Below are positions 1 to 4,712 of a stretch of DNA of 7,182 bases, piece by piece (position 1 is the stretch's first letter; the number at the start of each line of letters is the position of its first letter). Source of the DNA: Litorivivens sp041625495 (GTDB lineage Bacteria; Pseudomonadota; Gammaproteobacteria; Pseudomonadales; Spongiibacteraceae); assembly GCF_041625495.1 (NCBI RefSeq), contig NZ_JBFJTH010000180.1, positions 1 to 7,182 of the forward strand, read 5' to 3'. Made by a program: the position numbers and the translations under genes. Below the pieces are notes generated by a model that saw nothing but the letters and a program-made list of their open reading frames with translations, was not told the origin of the DNA and did no database searches.

Positions 1-25
1 AGTTCGAATCTCTCCGGGCGCGCCA
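1..25 (+). tRNA. 3' end of a tRNA gene, probably tRNA-Arg (partial)
   Basis: The first bases carry a T-loop TTCGAAT (3-9), the 3' half of a T-stem CTCTC (10-14), an acceptor 3' strand CGGGCGC (15-21), discriminator G22 and an encoded CCA (23-25). The implied acceptor 5' strand GCGCCCG with a G discriminator matches tRNA-Arg species of Gammaproteobacteria as I remember them, for example E. coli tRNA-Arg(CCG). The anticodon lies outside the window, so the isotype is inferred. Downstream, a small hairpin GCAAA/TTTGC (65-69/74-78) has no T-run and is not a convincing terminator. No copy of this tRNA end recurs in the window, so there is no sign of an integrated element using it as an attachment site. 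Confidence 0.82.
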
Positions 26-100
26 TTTCCCCCCGAACAGCCTGCCCACGCAGTGCAGCCGACAGCAAAGTCCTTTGCCAAAGTTTCAACACAACCAGTC

Positions 101-136
101 AAAAAAACCGGATTGCAACAGTATCGCAACCCGGTT
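101..136 (-). terminator. Rho-independent terminator of the exported-protein gene
   Basis: Read on the minus strand, AACCGG (136-131) and TTGC (129-126) pair with GCAA (116-113) and CCGGTT (111-106), with one mismatch (c130/a112) and a 9-nt loop. A run of seven T (107-101) follows directly. The hairpin lies about 30 bases past the TAA stop at 166-168, so it terminates the leftward gene. There is no T-run on the plus side, so it should not terminate transcription coming from the tRNA. The short stretch between stop and terminator (137-165) also contains overlapping CAGG/CCTG stems, such as TTCAGG/CCTGAA at 150-165 and CCTGA/TCAGG at 137-148, which cannot all form at once. Confidence 0.85.
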
Positions 137-165
137 CCTGACATCAGGCTTCAGGCCTGCCTGAA

Positions 166-735
166 TTAACCGTCTTCCGGCGGTAGCACCTTCTCATCGT
201 TAACCAACACAGCGGTGTCGTAATAGCTGTCTTCGCTGGTTGCCACGATCACGTCGAATTCCGCGCGACAGACTTCACCCGCCGCCAGACAGGTTCTCAC
301 GCTGGAGTGGTCTTCAGCCACGGTGTGCCGCTCAAAGAATGATGGGTTGCGGACTTCAGCAAGATCGCCCTCGCCGGGCGTGAAAGATTCACCACGGGTT
401 TCCTGTCGAACGGTTACACCACCGTCGAAACGGTTGGGCTGGGCGTCACCATCATCGCTGGCCGATGCCAGCCCCGGCAGTGTCTGAGCGGGCGATGCGC
501 CATCTTCAGAAGACGCCTGCACATCCTGCTGCTCGGCAACCGTACGCAGTGAGGCAAAATCGCCGCCCGCATTTGCGGCCATAAAGTCACCCGACAGTGC
601 CGTGCCGAGCGCGCCTGCGCCGCCCCCGCTTGGGGATACACCCAGAGCTGGCTGCGCCATTGCCTGCACAGTCATCAGTGCTGAGAATGTGGCGCACGCT
701 GTCATCGCAATCACGCCTGTTTTTCTCTGTGCCAT
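166..735 (-). CDS. Exported acidic protein of unknown function
   Basis: This 189-residue protein belongs to no family I recognise. The start is ATG 735-733, because AGGAGG (748-743) sits 7 nt upstream. An in-frame ATG at 804 would add 23 residues but would put this ideal ribosome site inside the gene. The N-terminus is a classical signal peptide: R4-K5, a hydrophobic stretch of about residues 7-24, then A25-M26-A27 before Gln28, a likely signal peptidase I site. The mature part starts with a Gly/Ala/Ser-rich, apparently disordered stretch (about 30-55), continues as a Ser/Asp/Glu-rich region, and ends in a more structured segment (about 115-189) with two cysteines, C149 and C156, that could form a disulfide. 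It has no further membrane segment, lipobox or catalytic motif. It is transcribed alone, convergent with the tRNA and divergent from the beta-helix cytochrome gene, and has its own terminator. That it is real and exported is well supported; its role is unknown. Confidence 0.72.
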   Translation of the reverse strand: MAQRKTGVIAMTACATFSALMTVQAMAQPALGVSPSGGGAGALGTALSGDFMAANAGGDFASLRTVAEQQDVQASSEDGASPAQTLPGLASASDDGDAQPNRFDGGVTVRQETRGESFTPGEGDLAEVRNPSFFERHTVAEDHSSVRTCLAAGEVCRAEFDVIVATSEDSYYDTAVLVNDEKVLPPEDG

Positions 736-742
736 GAATAAA

Positions 743-748
743 CCTCCT
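743..748 (-). promoter_or_regulatory. Shine-Dalgarno site that fixes the start of the exported-protein gene
   Basis: The minus strand reads AGGAGGTT ending 7 nt before ATG 735-733, a near-perfect complement to the 16S rRNA 3' end. It decides the start against the upstream in-frame ATG at 804, which would lengthen the protein and bury the signal peptide behind 23 extra residues. Confidence 0.85.
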
Positions 749-841
749 TTTGCACTAGTGGTTGTCAGGCAGTGGACTGCACCGCGATAGGGGTGTTCCT
801 TCATTTGGTAATATCACACCTAACCAATTAAATTGACGGGA

Positions 842-879
842 AAAACTGTGATTTTACGTGCCGGATGAGCGACAGTTTT
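842..879. repeat. 8-bp inverted repeat, possible operator
   Basis: AAAACTGT (842-849) and its exact reverse complement ACAGTTTT (872-879) are separated by 22 bp in the middle of the divergent promoter region. Centre-to-centre spacing is 30 bp, close to three helical turns, so a dimeric regulator could contact one DNA face. A match of this length could also arise by chance in AT-rich DNA. No regulator gene is present in the window to pair with it. Confidence 0.35.
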
Positions 880-955
880 CAAGGATCGTCGTCAATGCGC
901 AACGCCACACCCCAGATCAACTTCTTAATTTTTATACACACCTGTTACCTTTTAC

Positions 956-984
956 TTCACTCTCAATGAGCCATCTTTTATGAT
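956..984 (+). promoter_or_regulatory. Candidate sigma70 promoter of the beta-helix cytochrome gene
   Basis: TTCACT (956-961) matches four of six positions of TTGACA. After a 17-bp spacer, TATGAT (979-984) matches five of six positions of TATAAT. A transcript would begin near 991-992, leaving a leader of about 36 nt before ATG 1028. The -10 element partly overlaps a 6-bp-stem palindrome, GCCATC/GATGGC (970-987). This is inferred from consensus only; an alternative -10, TATACA (about 933-938), has no usable -35. Confidence 0.4.
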
Positions 985-1027
985 GGCGCCCAAATAATGA
1001 TCAGCGTCAACTTCTCACGGGGATCTC

Positions 1028-4000
1028 ATGAAGCATCTGTCCACTCCGATGCGGCTGACTGCCGCCATCCTGTTACTCAGCAATGTGCTCAGCGGCTGCA
1101 ACGACAGCAGCTCATCACGCAATGGGAGCCCACCACAGCCTCAGCAGCCAAATGTCGGCCAGCCCGGGACAGAACAGCCCGACGAATCTATCGGTCGCAC
1201 ATTCACTATCCAGCCGGGGGACGATGCTTCCACGACAATGGCGGTTGCCATGGTACAAGCAGCGCCCGGCGACACGATTGAATTTGGCTGCGGCTACTTT
1301 GAGTTGGCGCAAACGCTGCAGATCATCAACAACGAAGACATTACCATCAAGGGCTGCGGCAAAGACCAAACCGTGCTGTCCTTCAAAAACAACAACGCTC
1401 CTGAAGGCATCCTCGGCGTCAACGTGCACGGTTTGTGGATCGAAGACCTGACGGTACTGGACACTGGCGGCAATGGCATTGAACTGCGCGGGGTCAATCA
1501 CGCCACGCTGAAGCGAGTGCGCACGCTCTGGTCATCAGGCGGCGGCCGTGAAAGCGATGACCCCATTACTGCCGACAATGCGTTTGAAAACAATGCCGCC
1601 CGGCTGCACGTAGCCTGTACCGATCCGGCAACACAGGACCCGACCGCTTTTGAAAATGGCCTCGGCGACACCACCTCGCCCGACTACACCGTAAGCCCCA
1701 AATCCGGTCGCTACGGCATCTATCCGGTTTCTTCGGAAAATATTCTGATAGAAGAGGCCGAATCGGTCGGCGCGTCTGACGCCGGCATTTATGTCGGCCA
1801 GACCAGCACCGCCATCATTCGCAACAGTCGCGCCGCCTTTAATGTATTTGGTTTTGAAATCGAAAATGTGCGCGGCGGCGAGTACGACAGCAACCTGGCC
1901 GAATGTAATACCGGCGGCTTTCTGGTGTACGACCTGGACGGCCTGCGCCAGTATGGCGACCGCACCCGCATGTTTAACAACATCTCCCGCAACAACAACA
2001 CCTACAACTTCACCTCTGGCGGTTTTGTGGGTGACGTGCCTCCCGGCAGCGGCATGATCACGCTGGCCTACGACAATATCGAGGTTTTCGACAACGTATT
2101 CGAAAACAACAATACCGCGGGCATCATCCACGTAAGCTACGAGATCTTTCCGGAAGGCGCGGGTCGACCCAGCGAAAAGCGCATCGACTTCTACACCGAA
2201 GGTTTGCACATCTATCGCAATACGTTTCGCAACAACGGCAACAACCTGCCCACGCCCACCAGCAATGATCTTCAAGAACAGACCCTCGCACGCCTGCTGC
2301 CACCGCTGGTGGGCCTGAAAAATCAAGCGGCCTGTTTAAACCCGGCTAACGCCGCCACCTGTCTACGCAATGGCGGCTCCGGCTATCGCGGCGCTCACAT
2401 TATCTGGGATGGATTGCTGGACGACCTCGACCCAAGCTGCCCTTACCCCAACGGCGTACCAGCCGATGAACGCGGAAAACCGTTGTACAACAACACCCAC
2501 AAAGTGAGCTGCCGCTACAACGCCTATAAATTCAACGCCCAGAAAGAACGGATCGTGCCCGACTGGTTCGCGTCCTGTATTGCGAACAACAACCTGTTTG
2601 AAAACGGCAGCCTGACCTTTGCAAACTTTAAAGGCACCAAAGGCCTAGAAGCCGTGATTGCTGCAGCCACCGCTAAGGAACCTAAAGATCCGCAAACGGG
2701 CGAAGCGTTTTTCACTCATATACTCGGCGGACTTACGGCAACCGATCTTGAAAACTTTGCCTCTGATTTTGATATCTCGGCGCACAAATGCCCCGATGCG
2801 TATGGCAAAACACTGGAACCGCTGCCGCGCGTTGTGATTCCGCCGTTTGTGCCCAGCGGCAAGTTCGCACCGGCCCCGAGCGAAGCGGAAGTGAAATCCC
2901 TGTGTGAAAGCGGCGTCGCCGGTCAGGTAAACTTTGCTGCCGCCCTGCGCGTTAACTGCCCCACACTGGACCAGTACCACCTGTTTGCCGATGCGGAAGA
3001 ACCGCGCAGCACACTCAACAGCAACGGCGTGCCCTTTGTACTCACCACCAAATTGTTCTCAGACTACACCGTGAAATACCGGGCGTTGTTTTTGCCGCCT
3101 GGCACATCAGCACAATACCGAGACTCTTCTGAAAGTGCGTCACAAAAAGGCTACAACATTACTTTTGATTTTCCGGTTGGCACCATATTGAGCAAGACTT
3201 TTGCCGCTGCCGACGAAACCGCCGACACCGAACGCCCCATCGAAACTCGTCTTATCATCAAACGTCAGCGTCCCGACGGTCAGGTGTACTGGGTAGGCCT
3301 GCCCTACCTCTGGCAAGAGGAAGACGGGCGAAAAGTGGCGCGCCTGAAGCTGGAAGGCAGCACCGAAGCCATCAGCTGGAATACCACCGACGTGGATTCC
3401 GGTGTTGTGCACAGCGGCAGCACCAACAACTATCTGGTGCCCAACGCCAATCAGTGCCTGAGCTGTCATGGCAGGGAAGAAGGCGAGCCCGGCGCGGTAC
3501 CTATTGGCCTGAAAGCGCGCTTCCTTAACAAGCCATTCTATCCTGAGTCCGGTTTTGTATCTGAAACGCATCCGGTAGTCGGCAATAACCAGATCGCCTG
3601 GTGGTGCGCCAATGGCATTCTGAGCAACTGCCCAAGCAACTTGGGTGTCGACACACAAAGTCGGATTGCGACTAACCTCGAGCGCATTCCCGCGTTCAAC
3701 AAGCCCGGTGATTCCGGTCACAGCGCCAACAGCGCCCAGGATATTGAAGCCCGCGCTCGCGCCTGGCTGGAGGTCAACTGCCAGCACTGTCACAACGTCA
3801 GCGGTTTTGCGTCCAACACCGGTTTTTACCTGAATGCACTACCGAGTCTTGCGACCTATGAAAATTATGGCATCTGCAAAAAGCCGACCGCCACAGGACA
3901 GGAAGGCAGTGGCGGCCGCACCTTCGATATTCACCCCACCAATGCACTGGATTCGATCGTCGCCTTCCGCATAGGCCCGGATGCAAAAAGCGCAGCCGCA

Positions 4001-4162
4001 CGCATGCCGCCGCTGGGTCGCAGCGTGGTGGATGAAGAAGCCGCCGCCCTGATCAGCAACTGGATCAACAACGTGGTAGTAAAAGATAAATCGCGATATC
4101 ACAACGCGGACGGGTGTGACGGACCGGATGAAACCGGTCTGCCATTTGCCGCAAACCCGTGA
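1028..4162 (+). CDS. Lipoprotein fusing a parallel beta-helix part to a SO2930/HNE_0200-type diheme cytochrome c
   Basis: The product has 1044 residues. A lipoprotein signal (hydrophobic residues 10-22, lipobox L21-S22-G23-C24, Asn at +2) points to an outer-membrane anchor, followed by a Ser/Pro/Gln-rich linker to about residue 55. Residues about 59-430 look like a right-handed parallel beta-helix: an opening FTIQPGDD segment, repeated short strands, Asn-rich turns, and the stretch GGFLVYDLDGL at 296-306, which recalls the TIGR03805 beta-helix family. That part runs to about 612 (LPRVVIPPFVPSG, 599-611). Residues about 647-1044 resemble the TIGR03806 (HNE_0200/SO2930) diheme cytochrome family, with heme motifs CLSCH (810-814) and CQHCH (918-922), a GSGGRTFDI stretch, and MPPLG from M993 as a likely distal heme ligand. 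Many other cysteines fit an oxidising compartment. Start ATG 1028 has only a weak GGGGA site (1019-1023), but the signal peptide supports it. The stop overlaps ychJ by 4 nt. Electron transfer is likely from the hemes; the substrate of the beta-helix part is unknown. Family names are from memory. Confidence 0.85.
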   Translation: MKHLSTPMRLTAAILLLSNVLSGCNDSSSSRNGSPPQPQQPNVGQPGTEQPDESIGRTFTIQPGDDASTTMAVAMVQAAPGDTIEFGCGYFELAQTLQIINNEDITIKGCGKDQTVLSFKNNNAPEGILGVNVHGLWIEDLTVLDTGGNGIELRGVNHATLKRVRTLWSSGGGRESDDPITADNAFENNAARLHVACTDPATQDPTAFENGLGDTTSPDYTVSPKSGRYGIYPVSSENILIEEAESVGASDAGIYVGQTSTAIIRNSRAAFNVFGFEIENVRGGEYDSNLAECNTGGFLVYDLDGLRQYGDRTRMFNNISRNNNTYNFTSGGFVGDVPPGSGMITLAYDNIEVFDNVFENNNTAGIIHVSYEIFPEGAGRPSEKRIDFYTEGLHIYRNTFRNNGNNLPTPTSNDLQEQTLARLLPPLVGLKNQAACLNPANAATCLRNGGSGYRGAHIIWDGLLDDLDPSCPYPNGVPADERGKPLYNNTHKVSCRYNAYKFNAQKERIVPDWFASCIANNNLFENGSLTFANFKGTKGLEAVIAAATAKEPKDPQTGEAFFTHILGGLTATDLENFASDFDISAHKCPDAYGKTLEPLPRVVIPPFVPSGKFAPAPSEAEVKSLCESGVAGQVNFAAALRVNCPTLDQYHLFADAEEPRSTLNSNGVPFVLTTKLFSDYTVKYRALFLPPGTSAQYRDSSESASQKGYNITFDFPVGTILSKTFAAADETADTERPIETRLIIKRQRPDGQVYWVGLPYLWQEEDGRKVARLKLEGSTEAISWNTTDVDSGVVHSGSTNNYLVPNANQCLSCHGREEGEPGAVPIGLKARFLNKPFYPESGFVSETHPVVGNNQIAWWCANGILSNCPSNLGVDTQSRIATNLERIPAFNKPGDSGHSANSAQDIEARARAWLEVNCQHCHNVSGFASNTGFYLNALPSLATYENYGICKKPTATGQEGSGGRTFDIHPTNALDSIVAFRIGPDAKSAAARMPPLGRSVVDEEAAALISNWINNVVVKDKSRYHNADGCDGPDETGLPFAANP

Positions 4163-4629
4163 GTTACTGTCACTGTGGCAGCACAACCTCTTTTGAGCAA
4201 TGCTGCCAACCGCTACTAAACGGCAAGGCCTTCGCACCGACTGCCGAGGCCTTGATGCGATCGCGTTACAGCGCTTTTGTCACGGGCGCCGTTGATTACT
4301 TACTGCAGACCAGCGCCAGCGAAAGCCACGAACCTGACGAGCGTGCCCTGCTGGAAAACAGCTGTAAAAACACGCGATGGCTGGCATTGCATGTGCTGGA
4401 CACTGAGCATGGCAGTGAAATTGATGGCAAAGGCATTGTCGAGTTTGCTGCTTTTTTTCAGACCGGTGGCAGCCCCGAACAGTTACACGAACGCTCTGCG
4501 TTTGAAAAACGCGATGGGCAATGGATTTATGTGAGCGGGGAGTTTTTAGCGCCGCTGAGTTTCGGGCGTAACGATCCGTGCTGGTGTCGTAGTGGGAAAA
4601 AACATAAGAAATGTCACGGGCGCTCATAG
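4159..4629 (+). CDS. ychJ: YchJ family protein (UPF0225) with two SEC-C zinc motifs
   Basis: This 156-residue protein closely follows the YchJ layout. An N-terminal SEC-C motif has C4-H-C6-GS and C15-C16. A central alpha/beta domain contains the family signature LMRSRYSAFV. A C-terminal SEC-C motif has RNDPC at 137-141 and cysteines C141, C143, C152 with H153. SEC-C motifs bind zinc, and the one in SecA contacts SecB and ribosomes; the cellular role of YchJ is not established. The start is GTG 4159-4161, overlapping the preceding TGA in the sequence GTGA. No clear Shine-Dalgarno precedes it, so translation probably depends on coupling to the upstream cytochrome gene. One oddity is that the usual CPCGSGKK of the C-terminal motif reads CWCRSGKK, so Pro and Gly are replaced while the zinc ligands remain. 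The family call is strong; the link to the cytochrome is inferred from gene arrangement only. Confidence 0.92.
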   Translation: MSYCHCGSTTSFEQCCQPLLNGKAFAPTAEALMRSRYSAFVTGAVDYLLQTSASESHEPDERALLENSCKNTRWLALHVLDTEHGSEIDGKGIVEFAAFFQTGGSPEQLHERSAFEKRDGQWIYVSGEFLAPLSFGRNDPCWCRSGKKHKKCHGRS

Positions 4630-4640
4630 ATCTAGAGTCC

Positions 4641-4704
4641 AGCGAGGCCAGCTCCTACCGAGCGAATTCCGCGCAATGGTAGGAGCATGCCCTGCAGGCG
4701 AATA
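4641..4704. repeat. REP-like inverted doublet between convergent genes
   Basis: GCTCCTACC (4651-4659) and GGTAGGAGC (4678-4686) form a perfect 9-bp inverted repeat with an 18-nt loop. Each arm continues outward into an imperfect GC-rich palindrome: CCCTGCAGG (4690-4698, containing CCTGCAGG) on the right, and a degenerate CCAGC...CCAGC stretch on the left. The word GCGAAT follows at 4698-4703 and also occurs in the loop at 4662-4667. The layout, a GTAGGAGC head, a short palindrome, then GCGAAT, is the style of REP elements in Pseudomonas and relatives, and two inverted units resemble a REPIN. The location between two convergent stop codons is typical. There is no T-run, so it is not a standard intrinsic terminator, though it could block or stabilise transcript ends. 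The inverted repeat is certain; the family call needs other genomic copies. Confidence 0.6.
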
Positions 4705-4712
4705 ACGCCACG

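Larger units (their letters stand above)
736..1027. other. Divergent intergenic region
   Basis: This 292-bp AT-richer stretch separates the leftward exported-protein gene from the rightward beta-helix cytochrome gene and must hold both promoters. It includes a short palindrome CAATT-A-AATTG (825-835), an 8-bp inverted repeat (842-849/872-879) and a hairpin GCCATC/GATGGC (970-975/982-987) that surrounds the candidate -10 box of the rightward gene. For the leftward gene the best candidate is an extended -10, TGTGATATT on the minus strand at about 809-817, with no good -35. No coding frame here looks real. Confidence 0.6.

Noticed and set aside
1..165. tRNA 3' end as the attachment site of a genomic island
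   Set aside because: No integrase gene and no second copy of the tRNA end are seen within the window; the flanking genes look like ordinary chromosome.
736..804. Longer N-terminus of the exported-protein gene from ATG 804
   Set aside because: The signal peptide and a near-perfect AGGAGG point to ATG 735; the extra 23 residues would precede a complete signal peptide.
876..884. Second heat-shock-like -35 (CCTTGAAAA on the minus strand) upstream of the exported-protein gene
   Set aside because: No CCCCAT-type -10 follows at the required distance, so it is probably chance.
1535..2326. Long open frame (263 codons) on the minus strand inside the beta-helix gene
   Set aside because: It is fully antisense to a gene with clear domain content, has no ribosome site, and its composition is a mirror of the plus-strand codons.
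4651..4686. Bidirectional intrinsic terminator between ychJ and lon
   Set aside because: The stem is perfect, but the loop is 18 nt and neither strand has a T-run after it; a REP-like element fits better.
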